Position numbers and translations under genes: made by a program. The notes under the pieces were generated by a model, which searched no databases, had not been told where the DNA came from, and worked only from the letters and a program-made list of their open reading frames with translations. This document shows, one piece after another, positions 1 through 9,836 of a stretch of 64,000 nt of DNA. The first letter of the stretch is position 1. Every line of letters begins with the position of its first letter. Source of the stretch: Arthrobacter sp. 24S4-2 (lineage in GTDB: Bacteria; Actinomycetota; Actinomycetes; Actinomycetales; Micrococcaceae); the NCBI RefSeq assembly GCF_005280255.1, contig NZ_CP040018.1:372001-436000 (forward strand), given 5' to 3'.

Positions 1-2300
1 GGGAGATGACGCGCTCGCTCAAGTCCGGCGGAGTGCGCGTGCCGGACGGCTTCGCCACCACGGCGTCCGCCTACCGCACGTTCATCAAAGCCAACGGCAT
101 CGACGCCGCCATGCGCGCCCGGATCGCGGAGTACCGGGCCGGCGAGATGTCGCTGCGGTCCACGGGCGAGGCCATCCGGGAGGTGTTCCTGGACAGCGAA
201 TTCCCGGAAGACATCGCCGAGTCCATCCGCAGCCACTACCGGACCCTTGCCGAACGGGCGGGACTGGACCGGCTGTCCGTTGCAGTCCGCAGCAGCGCCA
301 CTGCGGAGGACCTTCCGGATGCCAGCTTCGCCGGGCAGCAGGAGACGTTCCTGAACATTTCCGGCGAACGCGAGCTCCTGGACGCCTGCAGGCGCTGCTA
401 CGCATCGCTTTTCACGGACCGGGCCATCAGCTACCGGGAGGTGAAGGGATTCGAGCACCTGGACGTGGCGCTTTCCATCGGGGTGCAGCGGATGGTGAGG
501 TCCGACGTCGGCGCGTCCGGTGTGATGTTTTCCATCGACACCGACTCGGGCTTCCCCCGCGCGGCAGTGATCAGCGCAGCCTGGGGCCTGGGTGAAACGG
601 TGGTCCAGGGCAGCATCAACCCGGACAAATACCTGGTGTTCAAGCCGCTGCTGGCGGACAAGGGCCTCGCTCCGATCATCGAGAAGACCCTCGGCTCCAA
701 GGCCCGGAAGATGGTCTACAGCCGGGGCGGCCATGCGCGCACCCGGACGGTGGAAACGTCGGCGGAGGAGCGGGGCTCGTTCGTGCTGGACGACGCCGAG
801 ATCCTGGACCTGGCGCGCTGGGCGGTGACGGTGGAGGAGCACTATGGCCGCCCCATGGACATGGAGTGGGCCCGCGACGGCGCCACCGGGGAGCTGTTCA
901 TGGTGCAGGCGCGGCCCGAAACCGTCCAGGCGCTCAAGAGCGGGACGCGCTTCACCATCCACCACCTCCGCGGCACGGGTAAAGTCCTGGCGTCCGGCGC
1001 GGCGATCGGGGATTCCATCGCGCAGGGCACGGCGTGCGTCATCCGGGACACCCGGGACATCGACACCTTCCGCGACGGTGCCATCCTGGTCACCGAAATG
1101 ACGGATCCGGACTGGGTGCCGGTCATGAAACGGGCCTCTGGGATCGTCACGGACCACGGCGGGACCACCAGCCACGCGGCCATCGTGAGCCGGGAACTGG
1201 GCGTTCCCGCCGTCGTCGGCACCGGGAACGGAACCAGCGTCCTGGGCGAAGGCCAGGCCGTGACGCTGAGCTGCGCGGAAGGGGACCTCGGCAAGGTCTA
1301 CGACGGCACGGTTCCGTTCGACACCGAGGATGTGGATCTCGGCGCCCTGCCCGCCACCCGTACTGCCATGATGGTGAACATCGCCAGCCCGGGAGCCGCG
1401 TTCCAGTGGTGGCGGCTGCCCGCAGCCGGGGTGGGCCTGGCCCGGATGGAATTCATCATCAGCAACCTGATCCGGGTCCATCCGATGGCGCTGGTTCATC
1501 CGGAGCGGGTCACGGACGCGGACGAGGCCCGGCAGATCAAGGAGCTGACCAGCGGCTACGCGGACCCCCGGGAGTACTTCGTGCAGGCGCTGGCTTTGGG
1601 TATCGCCAAGATAGCCGCGCCGTACCATCCGCACCCTGTGATCGTCAGGCTCAGCGATTTCAAGACCAACGAGTACGCCCACCTGATTGGCGGGGGCTCC
1701 TTCGAACAGCCTGAAGAGAATCCCATGCTGGGCTTCCGGGGCGCATCCAGGTACTACGACGACCGCTACCGGGAGGGTTTCGCGCTGGAGTGTGCCGCAC
1801 TCAAACGGGTGCGGGAAACCATCGGCTTCAGCAACGTCATAGTGATGATCCCGTTCTGCCGCACTCCTGTCGAAGCGGACCGCGTGCTGGCGGTCATGGC
1901 TGAGAACGGCCTGGTGCGCGGCGAAAACGGCCTGCAGGTTTACATGATGTGCGAGATCCCCTCAAATGTGGTCCTGGCCGAGAAGTTCGCCCCCAAGTTC
2001 GACGGCTTCTCCATCGGATCCAACGACCTCACGCAGCTGGTCCTGGGCGTGGACCGGGATTCCGAGCAGCTGGCCGCCCTGTTCGATGAACGCGACGGTG
2101 CGGTCACGGCGATGATCAGCGAAGCCATCCGCAAGGCGCACGCCGCGGGAATCAAGATTGGAATCTGCGGCCAGGGGCCGAGCAACCATCCGGACTTTGC
2201 GGCCTTCCTGGTGGGCGAAGGCATTGATTCCATCTCGCTGAACCCGGACAGCTACCTCAAAACGGTGCGGGTGATCGCGGACGTGGAGGGCTCCGCCTGA
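1..2300 (+). CDS. ppsA: Phosphoenolpyruvate synthase, 5' end cut by window edge
   Basis: PEP synthase (pyruvate, water dikinase) converts pyruvate, ATP and water to PEP, AMP and phosphate for gluconeogenesis. The reading frame is open to base 1: the codons before the first in-window ATG (base 6) read GEM, which matches the usual N-terminal VGGKNASLGEM-type stretch, so roughly the first 10-25 residues lie outside. Counting from that ATG, the ATP-binding domain covers about 1-330, the phosphohistidine swivel motif GGTTSHAAIVSRELG lies near 385-400 with the catalytic His near 390, and the C-terminal PEP-binding barrel carries GFSIGSNDLTQL (about 666) and the catalytic Cys in CGQGPSNHPDF (about 720). 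All family motifs are present. The 3' end overlaps the convergent P-type ATPase gene by 49 bp. Confidence 0.95.
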   Translation, partial: EMTRSLKSGGVRVPDGFATTASAYRTFIKANGIDAAMRARIAEYRAGEMSLRSTGEAIREVFLDSEFPEDIAESIRSHYRTLAERAGLDRLSVAVRSSATAEDLPDASFAGQQETFLNISGERELLDACRRCYASLFTDRAISYREVKGFEHLDVALSIGVQRMVRSDVGASGVMFSIDTDSGFPRAAVISAAWGLGETVVQGSINPDKYLVFKPLLADKGLAPIIEKTLGSKARKMVYSRGGHARTRTVETSAEERGSFVLDDAEILDLARWAVTVEEHYGRPMDMEWARDGATGELFMVQARPETVQALKSGTRFTIHHLRGTGKVLASGAAIGDSIAQGTACVIRDTRDIDTFRDGAILVTEMTDPDWVPVMKRASGIVTDHGGTTSHAAIVSRELGVPAVVGTGNGTSVLGEGQAVTLSCAEGDLGKVYDGTVPFDTEDVDLGALPATRTAMMVNIASPGAAFQWWRLPAAGVGLARMEFIISNLIRVHPMALVHPERVTDADEARQIKELTSGYADPREYFVQALALGIAKIAAPYHPHPVIVRLSDFKTNEYAHLIGGGSFEQPEENPMLGFRGASRYYDDRYREGFALECAALKRVRETIGFSNVIVMIPFCRTPVEADRVLAVMAENGLVRGENGLQVYMMCEIPSNVVLAEKFAPKFDGFSIGSNDLTQLVLGVDRDSEQLAALFDERDGAVTAMISEAIRKAHAAGIKIGICGQGPSNHPDFAAFLVGEGIDSISLNPDSYLKTVRVIADVEGSA

Positions 2301-4189
2301 CCCTTGGGCGGGGCCGCATGCCGGCCAGGGCTTAGGGCGCGCAGCGCATTGAGGATGGTGGCCAGGTCCACCAGCTCCTGCGAGAGGGCGCCGGCGATGG
2401 CGGGAACGTAGCCTGCTGCCGCCGCCACCATGAGCCCCACGCTCAGGACGATGCCGATCCAAATGCTTTGCATCGCCACCCGGACAGTTCGCTGCCCAAT
2501 CCGCACCGCTTGCGCGGCCTTGGACAGATCGTCAAGGATGATCACGACGTCGGCAGACTCGCCCGCCGCGGTGGAACCGCGCGCACCCATGGCGATCCCG
2601 ACGTCGGCCACCGCCAGGACGGGGGCGTCGTTGACGCCGTCGCCCACCATCATCACGGGACGGAGGTTCAGGGACTTTACCGCTTCCACCTTGTCCGCCG
2701 GCAGGCACTCGGCGCGGACGTCCGTGAGCCCCACTTCGGCCGCGATGTGCCTGGCCGTGGCCAGGGCGTCCCCGGTCAGCATCACCGTTTCGGTAACACC
2801 CAGACTTGAGAGCTCTGCCAGCGTCCGGCGGGCCTCGGCGCGCAGGGGGTCGCTCATGACCAAGGCCCCGACGTACACACCGGCAACTCCCACGTAAATG
2901 GCCAGCTGGCCGCTCTGCAGCTCCGTTTCCGCCACGCCCGGCGCATATTCGGCCACGAAGGAGGGCTTGCCCACCACCACTTCCCGCCCGTCGAACACGG
3001 CGCGCACCCCGTGAGTGGCATGTTCCAGCGCCTCGCTGGCCGTCTCGAAGCGGAGGTCGCGGGAAGTGGCCGCCTCCATTACGGAGGCGGCCAGGACGTG
3101 GGAGGAGTACTGCTCCGCGGAGCCCGCCAGCCGGAGCAGTTCGTCCTGGTCCATGGAGTCGGCCGTCACGACGGCCACCAGCGAGGGCCGGCCGTAGGTG
3201 AGCGTCCCCGTCTTGTCGAAGGCTGCTGTGCGCACTTTGCCTAGCTGTTCCAGGACCCCCGCGTATTTAACGATGATGCCGGACTTGGCCGCCTGGCTCA
3301 TCCCGCCCAGGAACGCCACCGGCGCGGCGATGAGCAGCGGGCAGGGGGTGGCCACCACCAGCACTTCGGCGAAACGGGTGGGACTGCCGCTGACGATCCA
3401 GGCGATGGCGCCCAGCGCGTAGGCGAACGCGGTGAAGGGGATGGCGTAGCGGTCGGCCAGGCGCACCATGGGGGCCCGGCTTTCCGAAGCCTCCTTCACG
3501 AGCGCCACGATCCGGCTGTACTGGGAGTCCTCCATCACGGCCGTGACGCGCATGCGGACGGCTGCCTCGCCGTTGACGGAGCCGCTCATCATGCCCTCGC
3601 CCGCGGAGCGCTCCACGGGCAGGCTCTCGCCCGTGAGGGAGGATTCATCGAAGGTGCCGGCGTCGGAGAGCAGCACGCCGTCCAGCGGCACCACCTCGCC
3701 CGGTTTGACCAGCAGGATGTCGCCCACACGGACGTCCGTGGCCGCAACGTCTTCGTGGGCACCGTTGTCCCCGGTGCCGTTCGGGACGGCATTTGTGGCG
3801 GTGCCGTTTCCGGCAGTGCCGGTTCGCTCCCGGTGGGCGGTCTGCGGCACGCGCTCCAGCAGGGCGCTGAGTTCGCCCTTCGCCCGGCCGGCCGCGTAGT
3901 CCTCCAGCGCGGTGCCGCCGGCCAGCATGAGCACGATAATCATGGACGCAATAAACTCGCCCACCAGCACCGTGCTGACAATCGCCGTCACGGCCAGGAT
4001 GTCGATGCCCCAGTGCCCGCTGCGCAGCCTTCGAACCATGCCGACGGACAGGTACGCCGCCACGGCGAGGGCGTAGCCGCTCGCCGCAAGCTGGGCGATC
4101 GCCGGCTGGCCGGACATGAGCAGAACGGCGACAGCAAGCAACGCCAGTACCGTGCCCGCAACGAGCGGATACCGGAGAAAGAGTTTCAC
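2252..4189 (-). CDS. Heavy-metal-type P-type ATPase
   Basis: Membrane P1B-like ATPase that would pump a metal cation across the cytoplasmic membrane using ATP. Visible motifs: the transmembrane ion-site motif TPCPLL near residue 280, the phosphorylation motif DKTGTLT near 324, the MLTGDA hinge, and GDGVNDAP near 515; hydrophobic helices are at both ends. No N-terminal CXXC metal-binding domain is visible. TPC instead of CPC argues against a classical copper or zinc pump, but the metal cannot be assigned. I choose the GTG at 4189 (product VKLFLRYPLVAG...) because the hydrophobic N-terminus begins there. An upstream GTG at 4243 would add 18 residues encoded by a short direct repeat. The gene converges on ppsA. 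Confidence 0.9.
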   Translation of the reverse strand: MKLFLRYPLVAGTVLALLAVAVLLMSGQPAIAQLAASGYALAVAAYLSVGMVRRLRSGHWGIDILAVTAIVSTVLVGEFIASMIIVLMLAGGTALEDYAAGRAKGELSALLERVPQTAHRERTGTAGNGTATNAVPNGTGDNGAHEDVAATDVRVGDILLVKPGEVVPLDGVLLSDAGTFDESSLTGESLPVERSAGEGMMSGSVNGEAAVRMRVTAVMEDSQYSRIVALVKEASESRAPMVRLADRYAIPFTAFAYALGAIAWIVSGSPTRFAEVLVVATPCPLLIAAPVAFLGGMSQAAKSGIIVKYAGVLEQLGKVRTAAFDKTGTLTYGRPSLVAVVTADSMDQDELLRLAGSAEQYSSHVLAASVMEAATSRDLRFETASEALEHATHGVRAVFDGREVVVGKPSFVAEYAPGVAETELQSGQLAIYVGVAGVYVGALVMSDPLRAEARRTLAELSSLGVTETVMLTGDALATARHIAAEVGLTDVRAECLPADKVEAVKSLNLRPVMMVGDGVNDAPVLAVADVGIAMGARGSTAAGESADVVIILDDLSKAAQAVRIGQRTVRVAMQSIWIGIVLSVGLMVAAAAGYVPAIAGALSQELVDLATILNALRALSPGRHAAPPKGQAEPSTSAITRTVLR

Positions 4190-4409
4190 AGGTAAATCCC
4201 GCCTTTGTCTGGATAGCTGGCACGCCAAGGCACGCCAAGGCACACCTGGCCCGAGGGTAGACCTATGAGTAACACTCCATTGAACCCGGGCTGCGGAGCT
4301 AGGGGAATAGGTCCCTGATGTGCCCGGGGAGCGGTCGCGGACGGGGGAGCGGGGCCGCCGGGCCTTTCAGCCCTAGCAGGGTCCGTGCCGCGGCTGTCAT
4401 GGTTAAAGG

Positions 4410-5417
4410 GTGTCCAACATGGCCGGCGAGCCGGCCGCTGACCCACGCAAACGCCGCCGGCTGATGGCGGTAGCCCTCGTGGCGGTGGCCGCCGTCGCCG
4501 CGGTGGTGCTAGCCGTGATCTTGGCCGGTGCGCCGTGGGCGGGCCCGCAGACTGCCCAGCCGACTGAAAGCCAGGCGTCCTCCACTTCGCCGCCTTCGGC
4601 TTCGCCAGTTCCGACACCGTCGGAAAGTCAGCCGACCGAGCCCCAGCCGACAGAGTCCGGGCCTTCGGCCCTTGAAACTCCGGGCGAATCCACCGCCCCG
4701 GCTCCTGTCGCGCCCGGCCCCACACCGCCGCCGGAAACGCTGCCCGCTCCGCAGGACCCCCCGCCGGCTGCCCCGTTTCCACTTGGCCTGGCCGGCAAGG
4801 ACGTGGAGGTGGTTCCCGGTGCCGGCAAGTCCGTTGCCTTGACGTTCGACGCCGGCGCCAACTCGGCGGCCCTCCCCTCGATCCTGCAGACCCTCGCGGG
4901 CGCCGGAATCCGCGGGACGTTCTTCCTCACCGGCTCATGGGCCGCGGCCAATCCTGCCGGGGTGGCTGCCATCGTGGCCGGCGGACACCGCGTGGGCAAC
5001 CACTCCCAGAACCACCCGGATTTCACCGGACTGCCGGACGCCGGGATCGGGGACCAGGTCCGCGGGGCGGAGCAGGCAATCATGGCCGCCGGAGCCGATC
5101 CCCGTCCGCTGTTCCGGTTCCCCTTCGGTGCCCGCGACGCACGCACCATCGCCGCCGTGAACGGCCTCGGTTATGTGCCGGTGCGCTGGTCCGTGGACAC
5201 GCTCGGCTGGAAGGGAACCAGCGGCGGCGTCACCGCGCAGCAAGTGGCGGACCGTGCACTGTCCGCCCTGCAGCCCGGCGAAATCGTGCTGATGCACATC
5301 GGCTCCAATCCGGACGACGGCTCAACCCTGGACGCTGACGCCCTGCCACAGATGATCGAGAGGATGCGCCAGGCCGGCTACGGCTTCGTCACGCTGGACA
5401 GCTTGGTCGCCGAATAA
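4410..5417 (+). CDS. Polysaccharide deacetylase (NodB domain), membrane-anchored
   Basis: Carbohydrate esterase 4 family protein that would remove N- or O-acetyl groups from peptidoglycan or another surface glycan. An N-terminal basic stretch and one hydrophobic helix (about 15-38) anchor it or act as a signal. A Pro/Ser/Thr-rich linker follows (about 45-125), then the NodB domain. Motifs: TFDAG near 144 (the second Asp of the usual TFDDG is replaced by Ala), metal-ligand motif NHSQNH near 197, RFPFGARD near 235, DTLGWKG, and the C-terminal LMHIGS. The start could be GTG at 4410 or ATG at 4419. It stands alone between the ATPase and the HAD-GH65 gene. The substrate is unknown. Confidence 0.88.
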   Translation: MSNMAGEPAADPRKRRRLMAVALVAVAAVAAVVLAVILAGAPWAGPQTAQPTESQASSTSPPSASPVPTPSESQPTEPQPTESGPSALETPGESTAPAPVAPGPTPPPETLPAPQDPPPAAPFPLGLAGKDVEVVPGAGKSVALTFDAGANSAALPSILQTLAGAGIRGTFFLTGSWAAANPAGVAAIVAGGHRVGNHSQNHPDFTGLPDAGIGDQVRGAEQAIMAAGADPRPLFRFPFGARDARTIAAVNGLGYVPVRWSVDTLGWKGTSGGVTAQQVADRALSALQPGEIVLMHIGSNPDDGSTLDADALPQMIERMRQAGYGFVTLDSLVAE

Positions 5418-5514
5418 GTTGCAGGATAGCCAGCAGGACAACAGCCCGATAACCCGCCGCAAGACGGGTCCAATGTCACTGGGCAGGCCGGGCCAACGCT
5501 GGTAGGACTGAGCC

Positions 5515-8500
5515 ATGACTGAGTCGCCGACCGCTGCCGCCGCGCTGGCCCCGGTTGGCGCCGTGGTTTTCGACCTTGACGGTGTGGTCACGGACACTGC
5601 GGAACTGCACGCCGCCGCATGGAAGGAACTGTTCGACGCCGTCCTCCAGGACCCCCGGATTCCGGAGTCCGCCCGGCGCGATCCCTTCACGGACGCCGAC
5701 TACCTGCGCTATGTGAACGGCCGCATCAGGGAAGACGGAGTGACGGCTTTCCTGCAATCGCGCGGGGTGGCATTGCCGGCGGGCGGGCCCGCGGACGGCC
5801 CCGCGGAGTGGACCGCGGTGGGGCTGGGGGCACGTAAGAACGCGATCTTCGAGAAACTGCTGAGCCGCAGGCCTGTGCCCGTTTTCCCTGGCACGCAGGC
5901 CTTGCTCGAACGCCTCAAGGCAGGGAAGGTCCCGGTGGCCCTCGCGACTGCCAGCCGGAACGCGCACGCGGTGCTGGCAGCCGCGGGCCTCAAGGACGCC
6001 TTCGACGTCGTAGTCGACGGGAACACAGCAGCGCAGCTGGGACTCGCCGGCAAACCCGATCCGGCCTTGTTCCTCCACGCCATCAGGGAACTCGAGGTGG
6101 CGCCGGAACGGGCGGTGGTCATCGAGGATGCTGTAGCCGGAGTGGCGGCCGGCCACCGCGGCGGGTTCGGCCTGGTCGTGGGGATCGACCGGGCCGGGCA
6201 GCGGGCTGCGCTGGAAGCCGCGGGCGCCGACGTCGTGCTTGACGACGTCAGTGAACTGGACCTTGGCCTGGTCATCGCAGACCCCTGGCAGCTGGTTTAT
6301 GAGGGATTCGACCCCGCCCACGAGGGCCACCGGGAGGCCCTGACCACCCTGGGTAACGGCTACATGGCCACGCGTGGGGCGGCCCCTGAACACCGCAAGG
6401 ACGATGTGCACTATCCGGGAACCTACCTGGCAGGTGTCTACAACCGTCTCACCAGTGTGATCCAGGGGCAGGAGACGGAGGACGAGCACATGGTCAACAT
6501 GCCGGACTGGCTGCCGCTGGACCTCTGCGTGGAGGGCGGCCGGTGGTGGTCCGAGGACGGCCTGCGGCTCTGCAGCGAGCGGCGCACACTGGACCTGAGG
6601 CGAGCCCTGCTAACGCGGGAATCGGTGCTGGAAGACGACGCCGGGCGGAAGCTTAATGTGGTCCAGCGCCGGCTGGTTTCCATGGCGGAACCGCATCTCG
6701 CTGCGCTCGAGATGACCTTGACCGCCGTCGGATGGGACGGCCAGGTGAGCATCCGCAGCGGCTGTGACACCGACATCACCAACTCGAACGTGCCGGTGGA
6801 GGCCCTCCTGTCCAACCGGCACCTAACGGATGTCACGGTCTCCGGAGCCGACGACGGGCCCGGAGCCGCTACCCAGGTGGTTCTGGTCCGGACAAGCCAG
6901 AGCAGGATCAGCATCGCACTGGCCATCCGGACCGAAGTACCCGCGAGCCTGGATCCAGCCCGGCCCGAAGAGCTTGGCGGACTGTTCGTGCACCGCTTTG
7001 ACGCGGCCCTGCGGGACGGCGTACCCGCAACTGTCACCAAAACCGTGGCAGTGGTGACATCCCGCGACCATGCCATCTCTTCGCCCCGGACCGCCGCCCT
7101 CAACGTGGTGAACCGCGCCAGGGGCGGCTTCGACGTGCTGCTGGCCAGTCACGAGACGGCATGGATGGGGCTGCTCACGCCCTTCATTATCGAGTTCGAC
7201 GCTTCCACCCAGGCCGAGCTGATCATGAACCTGCATGTCTTCCACCTGCTCCAGACCATTTCCGCGCACACCGCCGAGTTGGATGCCGGTGTCCCCGCCC
7301 GCGGCCTGCACGGCGAAGGCTACCGGGGCCACATCTTCTGGGATGAACTCTTCGTCCTGCCCCTCCTGACGTCCCGGCTTCCCGCCGTGACGCGGGCGCT
7401 CCTTGACTACCGGTGGCGCAGACTGGCGACTGCCCGCGATGCTGCCGGAGAGGCCGGGCTCAAGGGAGCCCTGATTCCGTGGCAAAGCGGCAGCGACGGC
7501 CGGGAGGAAACGCCTAAACTCCTGTTCAACTCCCGCTCCGGCCGCTGGATGCCGGACTACTCCCACCTGCAACGCCACTCGGGACTCACAGTGGCTTACA
7601 ACGCGTGGCAATATTTCGAAGCCACCCAGGACCGGGCCTGGCTGACGCACCACGGTGCGGAGATCATTGTGGAGGTGGCGCGGTTGTTCGCGTCGATGGC
7701 CGAGCACGACCCCGCCGAGGACAGGTTCCATATCCGGGCCGTCGTAGGTCCCGACGAGTACCACACCGGCTACCCCGACAATCCCGGCGGCGGCCTGGAC
7801 GACAACGCCTACACCAATGTCATGGCGGCCTGGGTATGCGACCAGGCGGTGTGGATCATGAGCTCCGTGCGTGGCTTCGACATGGACGATTTCCGGAAAC
7901 GGCTGCGAGTCACGGACAGCGAAATCGACGGCTGGACGCGGCTCGCACGCAGGGTGTTTGTGCCGTTTCACGCCGACGGCATCATCAGCCAATTCGCCGG
8001 GTATGAAAAACTCCGGGAGCTGGACTGGGAGCATTACCGCCGCACGTACCGAAACGTCCAGCGCCTGGACCTCATCCTCGAAGCCGAGGGCAGCAGCACC
8101 AACCACTACCAGCTGGCCAAGCAGGCGGACGTCCTCATGCTGCTCTACGTCCTCGGCGAGGACCAGCTCATCGCCTTCCTGGACCGGCTCGGATACGCCG
8201 TGGCAGCCGGGCAGATCGCCAGGACCGTTGACTTCTATTTGGCCCGGACCGCGCACGGATCCACCTTGAGCAGGGTGGCGCACGCCTCGGTGCTCGCCCA
8301 GATCGATCCGGAACGGGCGTGGGACACGTTCCGCGAGGCCCTGGACGCCGATCTGGATGATACCCAGGGCGGCACCACCCGCGCGGGCATCCACCTGGGC
8401 GCCATGGCCGGATCCATCGACGTGGTCCAGCGCAGTTTCGCCGGCCTGCGCATCACGAGGGACGCCCTGGATTTCTCGCCCAGCCTCCCCAAGGAACTCC

Positions 8501-8682
8501 GCAGGGTCGCGTTCAATGTGCGGTACCGGGACCAGCTGCTGGCGGTGTCCCTGGAAGAAGGCCGGCTGCGGGTTACCGCCACCCCGGGGGACGCCTCCCC
8601 GGTGCTGGTCCGGCTGGGGACCCAACAGGTCCTGCTGCACGCCGGGCAGGATCACGAATTCCGGCTCGGGACGGGAAACTAG
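5515..8682 (+). CDS. Beta-phosphoglucomutase / GH65 disaccharide phosphorylase fusion
   Basis: Single 1055-aa chain joining two consecutive steps of disaccharide use. Residues 1-250 are a HAD-type beta-phosphoglucomutase (FDLDGVVTDT near 20, TASRNAH, KPDPALFLHA, VVIEDAVAGV). From about 262 (YEGFDPAHEG...GNGYMATRG) the chain is a glycoside hydrolase family 65 enzyme; the catalytic acid is probably Glu748 in VVGPDEYHTG. GH65 phosphorylases split alpha-glucosides such as trehalose, maltose or kojibiose into glucose and beta-glucose 1-phosphate, which the mutase half would turn into glucose 6-phosphate. In mycobacteria the same two activities are encoded by neighbouring genes (Rv3400/Rv3401). No frameshift or linker loss is seen; the exact disaccharide is not predictable. 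Confidence 0.92.
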   Translation: MTESPTAAAALAPVGAVVFDLDGVVTDTAELHAAAWKELFDAVLQDPRIPESARRDPFTDADYLRYVNGRIREDGVTAFLQSRGVALPAGGPADGPAEWTAVGLGARKNAIFEKLLSRRPVPVFPGTQALLERLKAGKVPVALATASRNAHAVLAAAGLKDAFDVVVDGNTAAQLGLAGKPDPALFLHAIRELEVAPERAVVIEDAVAGVAAGHRGGFGLVVGIDRAGQRAALEAAGADVVLDDVSELDLGLVIADPWQLVYEGFDPAHEGHREALTTLGNGYMATRGAAPEHRKDDVHYPGTYLAGVYNRLTSVIQGQETEDEHMVNMPDWLPLDLCVEGGRWWSEDGLRLCSERRTLDLRRALLTRESVLEDDAGRKLNVVQRRLVSMAEPHLAALEMTLTAVGWDGQVSIRSGCDTDITNSNVPVEALLSNRHLTDVTVSGADDGPGAATQVVLVRTSQSRISIALAIRTEVPASLDPARPEELGGLFVHRFDAALRDGVPATVTKTVAVVTSRDHAISSPRTAALNVVNRARGGFDVLLASHETAWMGLLTPFIIEFDASTQAELIMNLHVFHLLQTISAHTAELDAGVPARGLHGEGYRGHIFWDELFVLPLLTSRLPAVTRALLDYRWRRLATARDAAGEAGLKGALIPWQSGSDGREETPKLLFNSRSGRWMPDYSHLQRHSGLTVAYNAWQYFEATQDRAWLTHHGAEIIVEVARLFASMAEHDPAEDRFHIRAVVGPDEYHTGYPDNPGGGLDDNAYTNVMAAWVCDQAVWIMSSVRGFDMDDFRKRLRVTDSEIDGWTRLARRVFVPFHADGIISQFAGYEKLRELDWEHYRRTYRNVQRLDLILEAEGSSTNHYQLAKQADVLMLLYVLGEDQLIAFLDRLGYAVAAGQIARTVDFYLARTAHGSTLSRVAHASVLAQIDPERAWDTFREALDADLDDTQGGTTRAGIHLGAMAGSIDVVQRSFAGLRITRDALDFSPSLPKELRRVAFNVRYRDQLLAVSLEEGRLRVTATPGDASPVLVRLGTQQVLLHAGQDHEFRLGTGN

Positions 8683-8737
8683 GCCCGAAACAGGACCGCC
8701 AGCGGCCAAGTCCAACAGCGCCTAAGCCATAGGGCGA

Positions 8738-9748
8738 TTAGGCAATATGCAGGACGGCGGCCCCCGTGATGCGGTCCTCCGCGAGGTCCTGGAGGGCTTG
8801 GCCTGCCGCCTCCATCCGGTAGGGCACGGTGGTGGGCCGCAGCGGAATTTCCGCTGCGACTCGCAGGAACTCTTCGCCGTCGGCCCGGGTGTTGGCGGTG
8901 ACGCTGCGGAGCTGGCGTTCCTGGAAGAGCTCAGACCCGTAGTGCAGTGGAGGAATGTCGCTCAAATGGATCCCTGCGACGGCCAGCGTGCCCCCTCGGT
9001 CCAGGGCGCGCAGCGCCTGCGGCACCAGCCAGCCGACGGGGGCGAAGAGGATGGCCGAATCCAGCGGCACGGGAGGTTCGTCGTCGGCGTCCCCGGCGAA
9101 AGCGGCCCCGAGGTCCAGGGCGAGACGGCGGGCCTCTTCCGAGCGGGTCATGACGTACACGCTGGCACCGCGGTGCACTGCCACCTGGGCGGCCAGGTGG
9201 GCGGAACCGCCGAAACCGTAAATGCCCAGCCGGCCGCCGTCGGGAACCTGCGCCCGGAGCAGGGCCCGGTAACCGATGATGCCCGCGCAGAGCAGCGGTG
9301 CGGCCTGCTCGTCCGAAAAGACATCGGGGATGCGGTAGGCGTAGTCCTCGGCGGCCGTCACCAGGTCCGCATAGCCGCCGTCGCGGTCCCAGCCGGTAAA
9401 TGTGGGGGACAGGCACAGGTTTTCCTGGGAGCGGCGGCAGAAACGGCAGCGTCCGCACGTGCCGCCCAGCCACGGGACGCCCACGCGTTCCCCCACCCTG
9501 AACCTGGCGGCGCCTTCGCCAAGTTCCAGCACTTCGCCCACTACCTCATGGCCCGGGATAATCCCCGGGTGCCGGGGTGTCAGGTCCCCCTCGGCCAGGT
9601 GGAGGTCGGTACGGCACACGCCGCACACATGCACGCCGATCAGGACCTCACCGGGGCCCGGGCGCGGGTCGGGGCGCTCGCCGAACACCAGGGGACGCCC
9701 GGCAGCAGGACCCGTCTTGCCAACCCACCATGCACGCACTGCCCACAT
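8738..9748 (-). CDS. Zinc-dependent alcohol dehydrogenase
   Basis: Medium-chain zinc alcohol dehydrogenase, NAD(P)-dependent oxidation/reduction of alcohols and aldehydes. Catalytic zinc ligands are visible as Cys45 (GVCRTDLH) and the His67-Glu68 pair (PGHEVVG). The structural zinc cluster is the Cys-rich loop GTCGRCRFCRRSQENLC. The Rossmann segment reads GIYGFGGSAHLAAQVA. Length (336 aa) is normal. It ends 55 bp from the convergent HAD-GH65 gene and lies downstream of a leftward stress-protein gene, so it may respond to the same conditions, but there is no operon evidence. Substrate unknown. Confidence 0.88.
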   Translation of the reverse strand: MWAVRAWWVGKTGPAAGRPLVFGERPDPRPGPGEVLIGVHVCGVCRTDLHLAEGDLTPRHPGIIPGHEVVGEVLELGEGAARFRVGERVGVPWLGGTCGRCRFCRRSQENLCLSPTFTGWDRDGGYADLVTAAEDYAYRIPDVFSDEQAAPLLCAGIIGYRALLRAQVPDGGRLGIYGFGGSAHLAAQVAVHRGASVYVMTRSEEARRLALDLGAAFAGDADDEPPVPLDSAILFAPVGWLVPQALRALDRGGTLAVAGIHLSDIPPLHYGSELFQERQLRSVTANTRADGEEFLRVAAEIPLRPTTVPYRMEAAGQALQDLAEDRITGAAVLHIA

Positions 9749-9836
9749 CCTGTCCTGCCGTTCGGCATCCTGCGGCTCTGCATCGTGCCCTTCCGCGCAG
9801 ACCGCCTGAGCGAATGAAACTGCCCCTACGGAACCG

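Noticed and set aside
4218..4243. Short direct repeat GGCACGCCAA as a regulatory array
   Set aside because: Only two and a half copies of ten bases, no dyad symmetry; probably chance.
6823..8715. 630-codon open frame opposite the HAD-GH65 gene
   Set aside because: Lies exactly antisense to a well-conserved enzyme; no ribosome site or family motif. Long antisense frames are expected at high GC.
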